Part shown: positions 48,024 to 55,587 of the stretch, one piece after another
How positions within the stretch are numbered: position 1 is the first letter of the stretch
Layout: each line of letters opens with the position of its first letter
Virus record (IMG/VR): IMGVR_UViG_3300032116_000250
Span: 1-55,587 of that record
From: a virus
DNA: 55,587 nt
Direction: 5' to 3' (one strand)
Made by a program: the position numbers and the translations under genes
Notes under the pieces: model-generated
The model's input: the letters and a program-made list of their open reading frames with translations, nothing else
What the model was told of the DNA's origin: nothing
The model's database searches: none

Positions 48024-49658
48024 TCAGGTGTTCATGTACGGGACAGACCCACCAATATTGTTTTCCGGGTTGTTAAACGGACGTAAGCCATTATCCCAAC
48101 CATAGGAACCCTGAGGCATGTTCCAGGGCTCTACATAATTGCGTTCATTTCGTGGACCTCGGGGTTCCCGAAGTGAGACATTAGGTTGGTACGGGTTCTG
48201 AGCCTGCTGAGCTTGAGGCTGCTGTTGGGGGGTCGGTTGGTCATATTGATCCCCGCCATAAGCATTGCCACCATAGGGGTTGCCCCCGCGACCCGAACTA
48301 CCTTGAGCCACCGTCATAGAGGGCATGTTGACCCTGCCGAACCCTGACTCCTCAACACTAGCAATCTGGAGAAGACCCGCACCAATAGCAAGTTGCGGGG
48401 GCGGATTGTTCTGGAGGGCCTGAGCATACCCCGTGAGACCGTTCATGATGAAGCTCGCAGCCTGCAACACACCCGCCGACTCCAACGAGCTAATACTCTG
48501 GTTGTATGCCTGACGATTGGCGATGTCCTGCTGCACAATCTGGGCCGACGTGGTGGCACCACGGCTGGCAAAGTCCGTGCGTTGGGACTCTGCCTGCAAC
48601 CCACTATTGGCGAGGTTGTTGAACTGCTGACCAGCGTTAGCCTGAGTCTGTGAGAGTCCCATCTGAAGTTGAGACATGCCCTGCATAAACTGCTGGAACA
48701 ACGGAGCCTGTGCCTGCTGCTGCTGGGTACGAGCCGTACTCTGGATGTTGAAGAGGGCCTGCTCCCGCTGAGTAGGATCCATGCCTGGGTTGGAGTACAG
48801 GGCCTTCATCGAGTCGTTGAGGGCCTGGCCAATGGACTGAGCCACAGCACTCGCGTTCTGGACGCTGTAGTCTTTGAAGTCGGTGACGGCCTTACGAGCA
48901 CTCTCAACAGAACTGCGGATGTTACCTGCGGCCTCACCAGCCCACGCATAGAACGGATCCGTGTTCAGGGTCGCTGCCTGACGGACGCCTGCTGCGGATG
49001 CCTCGCTGCGAGAGGTGGCGGCATCTCGCTCACCACGCATCTCCTGACCCGAGCGTTGGGACTGATCACGGATGGCAGCGGCCTGATCCTGAGAACCCTG
49101 AAGTGCCGCACCATTAGCGGCGTCCACTCGTTCGTACTGCTGTTGGGCACGACGTTGGTTCTCAACTACCTCGTTCCGCATGAGGTCCATGGTGCCTTGG
49201 TAGGGATTGTTCTGCTGGAGAGCAAGGGTGCGTGCGGTATCGTTGACGGCACCGTTGTTGATGATGCGGTAGGTCGTCTGACCAAAGGTGTTGCCACCCT
49301 CGGGCACCATGAGGTCGCCGTTGGGAGCGAAGTACGACCCCGGATACTGCTGACGGACAGTCTCACGCTGGGTGGTTAGGTTACCGGAGGCAGACTGCTG
49401 GAGGACGTTCCGCTGGCCAGGGTCATTACGACCCTGAGCGGTGTTCATGGCCTGCTGACCAGTTTGCTGGTTGTAGCCTCCAATGGGCCCACTCGGGGCA
49501 TAGGGGTTACCAGCCGACTGAGTGGTCGGAGAGTACACGGGATTGTTGGTGGGGGCTGAGTTCCGATTACCCAGCGTGGGAAGCACGGAGCCACTACCCC
49601 CTGTGTTCCAGGGGTTCTGCACGGGACCCATACCACTTGCTGCATCGTTCAGGGGCAT
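48024..49658 (-). CDS. Gln/Ala-rich virion protein
   Basis: A 544-aa protein from ATG 49658 with GAGG upstream. Asn/Gly/Gln-rich ends flank a helical Gln/Ala/Ser centre (QSIGQALNDSMKALYSNPGM, TRTQQQQAQAPLFQQFMQGM). This fits another ejected internal protein. The stop lies 15 bases upstream of the 554-aa gene start. Confidence 0.6.
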   Translation of the reverse strand: MPLNDAASGMGPVQNPWNTGGSGSVLPTLGNRNSAPTNNPVYSPTTQSAGNPYAPSGPIGGYNQQTGQQAMNTAQGRNDPGQRNVLQQSASGNLTTQRETVRQQYPGSYFAPNGDLMVPEGGNTFGQTTYRIINNGAVNDTARTLALQQNNPYQGTMDLMRNEVVENQRRAQQQYERVDAANGAALQGSQDQAAAIRDQSQRSGQEMRGERDAATSRSEASAAGVRQAATLNTDPFYAWAGEAAGNIRSSVESARKAVTDFKDYSVQNASAVAQSIGQALNDSMKALYSNPGMDPTQREQALFNIQSTARTQQQQAQAPLFQQFMQGMSQLQMGLSQTQANAGQQFNNLANSGLQAESQRTDFASRGATTSAQIVQQDIANRQAYNQSISSLESAGVLQAASFIMNGLTGYAQALQNNPPPQLAIGAGLLQIASVEESGFGRVNMPSMTVAQGSSGRGGNPYGGNAYGGDQYDQPTPQQQPQAQQAQNPYQPNVSLREPRGPRNERNYVEPWNMPQGSYGWDNGLRPFNNPENNIGGSVPYMNT

Positions 49659-49666
49659 ACATCACC

Positions 49667-52477
49667 TCAGATACTGGAACTCAGGGAACTTGCGAGCACC
49701 GACCCACGCACGGTAAAGCTCACCAGATCGTAGGACGTTCCCAGGGTACACATCTCCACCCCCGGGCTAATGATGAGGGCCTGCACACCATGGCGGGTAC
49801 CAGCACCCCCGGTACCAAAGCGGCTGAAGTTCCACTCCACGGGGTTGTTCGCATCCCGGATAGACCCATCGATCACCGTACCGGACCTGTCCGTGGGGAA
49901 GGCCCCATGGAGGTATTCGGTGTTGTTGCCGATGGCGACAACCCCCCGGTACTTCCCGGTGCCCGTCACCCCTGTGAACAGGGCCCCGATGGAATCTACC
50001 TTGCGGACCCGGGAGAAGCCCGTGTCGAACACCTGGCCCTGCTCCGCCTGGGGCATGATGGGCCGTGACATCACCCGGGTGTAAATACCCCCGAGTAACC
50101 CGCTGGTGAGGCTCTCGCTGGACCAGGACACCCAGGGGTCGGTCTCGGTGTACTTCCAGGTGGCGATCCGGTCGGACCCCGAGACGGCACCATCTACGTA
50201 GATGAGCTTGCGGGTCTCCGAACCTGAGGCCGCCCCATTGGAGTACATGGTCCACCCGTTGAAGATGTTCCAAGTACCGGCAGCCCCACCCGTCACCGTA
50301 ACGGGCACATTCCCCCCGCTCGCAGTCCCGTTCGTCCCCAACGTGAGGGGAGACGCATTAACCGCCGAGGACGAACCCACGTAGTAACCCACCACCGTGG
50401 AATCCACCCGGGGCAACCACACCCGACAGTGCTTCGGGGGATCTGTAAGCGTCCCACTGGCACGGAGGGTCGTGTCCTGAAAGAACAGGGCCCTCTGCGT
50501 CAGGGGCTTCTGAATCGCAGGCGTCGGCCCCATGGAATAATCGGCATCGGGTCCCGTGTTGCCCGGCCACTTCCCTGACCGCACAATGCGGCACGGCACA
50601 TCCAGCAACTCACCCGTACTCGCAGTGTTGAAGTTGTACTGCACCACCTGCTGGTGGGCCGAGTTAAACACATAGAGCGTGCCCTTGAGTACGTCGTATC
50701 CCATGCTGACGTAGTTGAGGTCGTCCGCCCACGGGCCAATAAACAGGCTGTTGTACGACCTCACGTCATCCACCTGACCGTTGACATCGACGGCCTTCAT
50801 GCCCTTCTCGTTGAGGAAGTAACACAACGTACCCACCACCTCGCAGGCGTTCTTACCCACCGTACCGAACCCCACGTGCTTCTCCACCCACTGGATATCC
50901 AACTGCTCATCGCGGTACAACCAATACTGGCGGTCCCGTGAGAACCCCACCATCTGGTTATCAAGGGTGACCCACCGGATCACAGTGTTACCCGGGGTTG
51001 AGGGCACCAGCTTGTTCATCGGGGGGAACAACTCCGGGGATTCCTGGTACAGGCTGCTGTACCGGGTCTCCCCAATCTGACCCATGAGGGTGGCGGGCAT
51101 CAGGTCGGCCGCACGACCTCCCGTCACAAGGGGCCCCTTGATATTACTTGCCAGCATGGTCTTGCCCCACATGGCAATCTCACCAGCGGCAGGCACCTCC
51201 GGATCAAAGAGTTCCCGGTCATCCCAGGTCGGCCGGTACACCAGGGCCTGATCCCCGAACCTGTAGAAGTAAATCGCCCGCTTCACGGGGGATGTGGGCT
51301 GCAAACACGTCGAGAAGTTAGCGAGGTCGATGATGCGGTCCGTGTGGAGGATACCCGCTTGGTAGCTACCACCCACGCCCTCGACCCGCACACTCCGGTA
51401 GATGATGGCACGGTCATACAGGTTGGAGTTGTAAACGATCTCGATGTAGGCCTGCTTCTGCCGGGCCACATACGTCTCAGGGTCCGTACTCACAGTGACC
51501 GCGAAGTCCGACGACGTCACGTACACGATGTCGGAGATGGCGGACCTACGCCCACTCTTGGAGTCCACGAGTTGGTAGGCGAACGCATAGCTGCCGGGGA
51601 GCAAGGTGACGAAGTCCCCCGTGAACATGTTCTCACCGAAGTCGTCATCGGGGACGGCCGCCGTCTTCAAACTAGCACAATCCCCAGAAACCCCCTCAAA
51701 GTCCGCAAGCACCAACCCGTGGGCAATCTCATACTTCCACACCTTGAGAGCCGTAGTCGTTGTGCCCTTGGGGAGTGCATCCGTGAGGTTGACCTGACCG
51801 ATGGCAGGGTAAGTCACACCGGCCTGTGTAAGTGAGTTCACCGTGAGGGGGGTGTTCCCATTGGCCTGGGTGAACATCTTGGGGCGTTGACCAGGTCCCA
51901 TGGGTTTGGTCACACGGGTGGTGGCCGTCACCGCCGTACCCGTGGTGTCAAAGTACCACACCAAAGGATCCTGTAGCCCACTAGGGGACTGTACCGTTAC
52001 GTAGAGGAATCGTCCGTAGGTGGTAACCCCCATCTCGTAGTTACTGGGGATGCCCGCACCACTAAGCCCGTCGTGGATAAGGACGGCACGGTCGGCGTTG
52101 GGGTACCACGAGGCCGTGTCACTACGCCACAACCGCAGGAAGATATCACTGACGTCAGGACTCGCCTCCCGGCTATACCTCAGGACGTACCCGTAGGCAT
52201 AGTCCGTAGCTCCAATCCGCAGGTGGATAGGTCTTGCATCGAGGAGGCGGCTCCGCTCATCGTGGTTGCTGTTGGCGGCACCTGTAGCATCACCCAGGTC
52301 GAACTGGTCCCCGAGTTCAAACCCCTTGAAGGGGGTGGCGGCACCTTCAGCACCGACGTCTGTACCAATGATCTCCCAGAAGGCCCCCTGGTCCACGGAG
52401 CTACGGACGCCCTGCTTGTCCACACGGGTCTCTGCACAGGAGATTTCCCAGGTCACATTGGGGATTTCAGTTGCCAT
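49667..52477 (-). CDS. Tail nozzle-like (beta-propeller) protein
   Basis: A 936-aa protein from ATG 52477 with a weak Shine-Dalgarno. Repeated beta segments with Asp/Trp/Gly/Tyr turns, such as VGFSRDRQYWLYRDEQLDIQ and YFLNEKGMKAVDVNGQVDDV, look like a propeller. This is the known platform of podovirus tail nozzle (T7 gp12-like) proteins, which are of similar size. It lies between fibre-associated and internal virion genes. Function by composition and context. Confidence 0.65.
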   Translation of the reverse strand: MATEIPNVTWEISCAETRVDKQGVRSSVDQGAFWEIIGTDVGAEGAATPFKGFELGDQFDLGDATGAANSNHDERSRLLDARPIHLRIGATDYAYGYVLRYSREASPDVSDIFLRLWRSDTASWYPNADRAVLIHDGLSGAGIPSNYEMGVTTYGRFLYVTVQSPSGLQDPLVWYFDTTGTAVTATTRVTKPMGPGQRPKMFTQANGNTPLTVNSLTQAGVTYPAIGQVNLTDALPKGTTTTALKVWKYEIAHGLVLADFEGVSGDCASLKTAAVPDDDFGENMFTGDFVTLLPGSYAFAYQLVDSKSGRRSAISDIVYVTSSDFAVTVSTDPETYVARQKQAYIEIVYNSNLYDRAIIYRSVRVEGVGGSYQAGILHTDRIIDLANFSTCLQPTSPVKRAIYFYRFGDQALVYRPTWDDRELFDPEVPAAGEIAMWGKTMLASNIKGPLVTGGRAADLMPATLMGQIGETRYSSLYQESPELFPPMNKLVPSTPGNTVIRWVTLDNQMVGFSRDRQYWLYRDEQLDIQWVEKHVGFGTVGKNACEVVGTLCYFLNEKGMKAVDVNGQVDDVRSYNSLFIGPWADDLNYVSMGYDVLKGTLYVFNSAHQQVVQYNFNTASTGELLDVPCRIVRSGKWPGNTGPDADYSMGPTPAIQKPLTQRALFFQDTTLRASGTLTDPPKHCRVWLPRVDSTVVGYYVGSSSAVNASPLTLGTNGTASGGNVPVTVTGGAAGTWNIFNGWTMYSNGAASGSETRKLIYVDGAVSGSDRIATWKYTETDPWVSWSSESLTSGLLGGIYTRVMSRPIMPQAEQGQVFDTGFSRVRKVDSIGALFTGVTGTGKYRGVVAIGNNTEYLHGAFPTDRSGTVIDGSIRDANNPVEWNFSRFGTGGAGTRHGVQALIISPGVEMCTLGTSYDLVSFTVRGSVLASSLSSSI
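50343..50353 (+). repeat. GTGAGGGGAGA near-copy of the dispersed repeat
   Basis: One mismatch in the last base. Inside the nozzle-like gene, reading Ser-Pro-Leu-Thr. Confidence 0.55.
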
Positions 52478-52483
52478 GCACGA

Positions 52484-52861
52484 TCATAGTCGTCGGAGCA
52501 AGGCTCCATAGGTCTCCAGAACTTCCGCGAGGGCATGACCCACACGCTCACTGAGGCCCCACCGGTCGGTTAGGGCCTTCAACCGGACCAGGCACCCACA
52601 ACCGGGCAGGGGTTCCCGCAGTTTGACCCCCTGCACGGAGAGCACCACCCGCCGGGGTGCGGGGACCCCCCACCACAGGAACCACTTCCACCGGACCTTG
52701 CCGTCCCGGGTGTGCCAGCCCTTGGGACACGCGACCCCTGTGCTGCAATCCGCGAGAGTCACGGTGCCTCCCCTCACACGGCACGCGCTGGTGGTGGGGT
52801 TGGGGCGGTAGAAGTGAGGGCACGAGCGGCACATAGCAGCATTGGTCCGCTGCCGGTCCAT
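52484..52861 (-). CDS. Small Cys-rich zinc-binding-type protein
   Basis: A 125-aa protein from ATG 52861 with GAGGG 5-6 bases upstream; the open frame extends farther but into the previous gene. CRSCPHFYRP, CRVRGGTVTLADCSTGVACP and GCGC give several Cys pairs for zinc binding. Followed by a Leu/Arg-rich helix. Unusual beside structural genes. Confidence 0.55.
   Translation of the reverse strand: MDRQRTNAAMCRSCPHFYRPNPTTSACRVRGGTVTLADCSTGVACPKGWHTRDGKVRWKWFLWWGVPAPRRVVLSVQGVKLREPLPGCGCLVRLKALTDRWGLSERVGHALAEVLETYGALLRRL
52767..52777 (-). repeat. GTGAGGGGAGG dispersed repeat, copy 17
   Basis: Exact copy in the Cys-rich small gene; the frame gives Val-Arg-Gly-Gly. Confidence 0.8.
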
Positions 52862-52905
52862 GGCGGCCCTCATAATCAGGCTGGATGTACTACAACCCCC
52901 ACAAC

Positions 52906-54039
52906 TCACAGGTAATCTCCGATGTAAGACTCCCCGGTACCTGAGCACGTGCGTACACAGGGCGACTGGGGGTTACAGAACAACGTAGCCGTCACGGTGC
53001 CAATCTTCGTCGTGGTGCTGAACTCATCACCAGTTACCTGGTTGCAGGTAGCCACATAGCTGTAGCAGCTTTCCGTCACGGTACCATCCAGCCCGAGGTC
53101 TGCAATGGCCTTGATAAATCCCCCATACAAGTCCAGCCCAATCGGTGGCGAGTCACAATTGAAAATCAAGCTCACCGTACTGGAACTCGTAGAACTTGAT
53201 GGGGCCGACGTGCTAAAGGTAGACTCTACCTCCCACGAGCTAGTGCCCACAATAGCAGCACCACTACCTGAACCACTAGCTTCTGTGAGAGTCCAACTTC
53301 CATCGCTGAACTCAGTGAGGTCACTCCAGAACACATCGTAACTATACGTACAATCCAACAGGTCACCCGTGCCCGGATCTATCCGCCCACAACAACAGTT
53401 GGAAAATTCTGTGCTACTCGCACAGTCTTCCAAACAGTCATTACAGCACGTGCTCGCCGCAATAGAGGTACCCCGGAGGTCCGTCACGAGGTCAGTCACA
53501 CCAATCGCCGTGGGGTACGCAAGGTACACGCACTCGGCACACGACCCGTCCATGCAGTACACCCGACGGTTACCCTCTTCAAGAGGTAACTCTTCGCCAT
53601 TACAGCCGGTAACCACCCATGCGACGTTCGCGGGGGTGCATTCGACGGCGGCACACCCGGCCCCTACCACGGGGAAGGTCGGGGCCCCCTCTACGTACCG
53701 AAACACAATGGGCACGCAGGGGATCCCATCGGTCCACTCGACTACCTGACACTTGCTCTTGTCGGTTGAACCTCCGAACGTAGCCGTGTAGCAGATCCCA
53801 TAGATGTTGTACACGTTACCATCGGCGGGTGTGTCGAGGAGCCGCTTGTCCACGATGATGCAGGGCACACTAGTAGTACCGACGTCATCGCATCCGGAGT
53901 ACGTGGCACTACATGGGGTGAGGCCTACGTAGTAGACCCCGGGCTCATCATCGAGGCAGGGCTTCGTGGCACAACAGCAGGTTCTATGACCCGTGGGACT
54001 GAGGATGATGCGGCCCGTGCTATCCAGCTTGCGTGTCAT
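52906..54039 (-). CDS. Cysteine-rich structural-region protein
   Basis: A 377-aa protein from ATG 54039, overlapping the previous stop as ATGA. It has about 30 Cys, including CCC near residue 22, STCCNDCLEDC and SNCCCG. Pairs and triplets are spread over a Thr/Ser/Val/Gly-rich beta sequence. No known phage family recognised. It could be a disulphide- or metal-stabilised virion surface protein, next to the nozzle-like and fibre genes. Confidence 0.6.
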   Translation of the reverse strand: MTRKLDSTGRIILSPTGHRTCCCATKPCLDDEPGVYYVGLTPCSATYSGCDDVGTTSVPCIIVDKRLLDTPADGNVYNIYGICYTATFGGSTDKSKCQVVEWTDGIPCVPIVFRYVEGAPTFPVVGAGCAAVECTPANVAWVVTGCNGEELPLEEGNRRVYCMDGSCAECVYLAYPTAIGVTDLVTDLRGTSIAASTCCNDCLEDCASSTEFSNCCCGRIDPGTGDLLDCTYSYDVFWSDLTEFSDGSWTLTEASGSGSGAAIVGTSSWEVESTFSTSAPSSSTSSSTVSLIFNCDSPPIGLDLYGGFIKAIADLGLDGTVTESCYSYVATCNQVTGDEFSTTTKIGTVTATLFCNPQSPCVRTCSGTGESYIGDYL

Positions 54040-55115
54040 GGGCAAGGATCAGTGTCGGGAACCTCAGCAACGTCCCAGAGCTTGAGCGTATCAATATCGT
54101 AGAACGCGATACCGTAGCTACCGGCGGCAGCCTCCGTGATTAGCCCGTTGGGGCGTGCCTTCTGCACCGGTACACTTGTACCCAGGATGTTATCATCGAG
54201 GTCCTTGACGGTGTAGGTCCAAGTGCTCGCCGTACTGGAGGTACCCACGACGCCCCCGTCCTTGGTGACCTTCACCGCAAAGGTGCTGCGGTACTTCTCC
54301 CAGAACGGATCCAGGTTGATGAGGGCCCACTTGAGGCCTGTGCCCGCTTGCTTCCAGATGACGCGGGCAGGACCCCAGGGAGCACTCAGGAGTTGGGTGG
54401 TACCGCTGTTGTACCTCGCGTACCTGTCGGTAGCAGCACCAAAGCTCACCTGGGCATACGTGAGGCCACCCCACACCGCCGTACCAATAGACCCCGCGTC
54501 GAGGTCCTGCTGGAGGATCACGACCTTGCGAGTATGCGAAAACGTACCGGGGAGCACCGCATTCAGGGTGAGTCCGCTGGCATAGCCCGTGGCGAGGGTG
54601 GGAGGAGTTCCTGCAAGGAGGAAGCTGGCCTCCGGGTCCTCAACCACCATGGGGTTGTATGCGAGGACGGTACCCCCGGTGTCGTTCTTGACCTTGACGA
54701 GGTACTTGTAGTCCTTGCCGGGGATGCTGTCACCCGAGCGACCCCGGGTGTTCTGTCCGTACCCGGGACCTGTCAGTGAACCACCACCTCCGGGATTACC
54801 CGTAGTTGTGGGCCGTGGTGGCTGGCCCCGGAACGGATAGGTCGTCTGGGTGGGATCCGGATTGAACCCCAGAGTGGACACCGTGAAGCCCGTAGCCACC
54901 CGGGAGTTAGGAACCCCCGGTGGCAATGTGAATGCTTGGTCCCATCCAGAGTAGGGTGTAAACCCCGGGGTACCTTGGCCCATACCCCCCGGGATAGCGG
55001 CCCGCCCACGCCCCACCGACCGCCCCCGCGTGAGGGGAGGACCCTGGCGTGCCGGATACTGGGAGAACCCCTGGGACAGCCACTGCTTCACAATGGACGA
55101 CCAGTCCTGTGTCAT
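54036..55115 (-). CDS. Hypothetical structural (tail/fibre-region) protein
   Basis: A 359-aa protein with ATG 55115 overlapping the previous stop. A Gly/Pro/Arg-rich N-terminal 120 residues is followed by a Thr/Val/Gly-rich beta domain (YLVKVKNDTGGTVLAYNPMV) and a C terminus with YGIAFYDIDTLKLWDVAEVP. No family recognised. Context suggests a minor tail or fibre component. Confidence 0.6.
   Translation of the reverse strand: MTQDWSSIVKQWLSQGFSQYPARQGPPLTRGRSVGRGRAAIPGGMGQGTPGFTPYSGWDQAFTLPPGVPNSRVATGFTVSTLGFNPDPTQTTYPFRGQPPRPTTTGNPGGGGSLTGPGYGQNTRGRSGDSIPGKDYKYLVKVKNDTGGTVLAYNPMVVEDPEASFLLAGTPPTLATGYASGLTLNAVLPGTFSHTRKVVILQQDLDAGSIGTAVWGGLTYAQVSFGAATDRYARYNSGTTQLLSAPWGPARVIWKQAGTGLKWALINLDPFWEKYRSTFAVKVTKDGGVVGTSSTASTWTYTVKDLDDNILGTSVPVQKARPNGLITEAAAGSYGIAFYDIDTLKLWDVAEVPDTDPCP
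55030..55040 (+). repeat. GTGAGGGGAGG dispersed repeat, copy 18
   Basis: Exact copy in the 359-aa gene, reading Pro-Pro-Leu-Thr near its N terminus. Confidence 0.8.
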
Positions 55116-55534
55116 AGGGTGATCGCCACACGGAACATGTCATCAATCTGGTCCGACGTCAACCCCATCGCGGCCCCCACCTGCACCACAAAGGGGTTGT
55201 TCCGATAGAACTGCGAGGAGTAGTCCCAGAGGATACGAGCATTACTCCGTTGTTCTGCGGGAAGAGCGTCAATCATCTGGGTGATAACTGCCTCGGTGAT
55301 GCCCTGCGAGGCCAGCACCAGCCGGATCTGTGCCGGGCCGACGAACTCAGGCACCGGCACCACCACCGGCTCCGGCTCCGGTGCCGTGAAGTTCTCGCCG
55401 TCGAACGCGTGGCCCGGTCCAACCGGCGAATCGTCGGCCAGCTCCACGAACACCACACCCTCCGCCGCCGGGGGCTGCTCGCCCCACACTTCAACGTTGA
55501 TCACTGTGCCATTGACGATTCGTGCGTATCGCAT
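55112..55534 (-). CDS. Tail fibre assembly/chaperone-like protein
   Basis: A 140-aa protein. The N-terminal MRYARIVNGTVINVEVWGEQ then acidic Pro/Glu/Val linker and a helical end (QIRLVLASQGITEAVITQMI) match the usual small gene after phage fibre genes that helps fold or attach the fibre. It lies directly downstream of the fibre C-terminal fragment (10 bases). Confidence 0.7.
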   Translation of the reverse strand: MRYARIVNGTVINVEVWGEQPPAAEGVVFVELADDSPVGPGHAFDGENFTAPEPEPVVVPVPEFVGPAQIRLVLASQGITEAVITQMIDALPAEQRSNARILWDYSSQFYRNNPFVVQVGAAMGLTSDQIDDMFRVAITL

Positions 55535-55543
55535 AGTTGTTCA

Positions 55544-55587
55544 GAAATAGCACACCACGTAGACCACACCGGCACCGCCCGCGCCAC
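55544..55587 (-). CDS. Tail fibre protein, C-terminal fragment (runs off window end)
   Basis: The last codons read GAGGAGVVYVVCYF then stop, a glycine-rich fibre-tip ending. It most likely belongs to the gene that runs off base 1. Joining base 55587 to base 1 puts the fragments in different frames, so bases are missing or an error lies in the repeat-like glycine region. Confidence 0.65.

Noticed and set aside
36851-51852. Further repeats of the GTGAGGGG kind at about 36851, 41445 and 51842
   Set aside because: They share GTGAGGGG but differ in two or more of the last bases, so I do not count them as copies.
1-55587. CRISPR array, integrase or transposase
   Set aside because: No regularly spaced repeat array and no motif of either enzyme class seen in any supported gene.

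Overview
The window looks like the near-complete genome of a lytic, podovirus-type (T7-like morphotype) double-stranded DNA bacteriophage with GC-rich DNA. The evidence is a full set of head-packaging, portal, scaffold, capsid, adaptor, tail nozzle-like and internal virion genes, a phage-type replication set, two tRNA-like genes and no host housekeeping genes. I see no integrase, no repressor I can name, no phage RNA polymerase and no CRISPR array. Both window ends lie inside one glycine-rich tail-fibre gene on the minus strand. This suggests a circular or circularly permuted genome cut, or mis-assembled, in that gene. The host cannot be named from sequence.

Layout. (1) Positions 1-11485, minus strand: fibre, adaptor, capsid, scaffold, portal, two small unknown genes, large terminase, then two overlapping reading frames upstream of it and one more gene. 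(2) Positions 11607-36590, plus strand: an SF3 (P4/D5-type) helicase, a 0.7-kb gene-free region that looks like a control or origin region, about a dozen small unknown genes, a foreign-looking cassette of eight tightly overlapping small genes (17764-20193), ThyX, a zinc-ribbon protein, a uracil-DNA glycosylase-like protein, a family A DNA polymerase, an ERCC4-type nuclease, small membrane proteins (possible lysis genes), a SLOG protein, a PD-(D/E)XK exonuclease, a Sak4-like ATPase and its likely ssDNA-binding partner, a terminator, the tRNAs, and two last genes. (3) Positions 36528-55587, minus strand: a 1381-aa internal virion protein, a 279-aa candidate decoration protein, more internal virion or ejection proteins, a 936-aa nozzle-like protein, a cysteine-rich protein and fibre-associated genes. 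Block 3 runs on into block 1.

Starts commonly carry a GGAG or AAGGA Shine-Dalgarno sequence about 8 bases upstream. TTG and GTG starts are frequent. Many genes overlap as ATGA or TGATG.

Three non-coding systems stand out. First, an 11-bp sequence, GTGAGGGGAGG, occurs 18 times exactly and once with one mismatch, on both strands, between genes and inside genes in several reading frames. Second, two 85-bp modules have paired TGTACT direct repeats at each end, exactly 57 bp apart, around AT-rich cores. They lie in inverted orientation at 13.2 and 35.5 kb, and a further TGTACT pair lies upstream of the helicase. Together with the SF3 helicase they recall the two-site (ori/crr) replicon of satellite phage P4. 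Third, three copies of the dyad TGTAACCGCTTACA lie at the start of the early operon, like LacI-family or cre operators. One tRNA-like gene carries an apparent 8-nt insertion in its anticodon arm.
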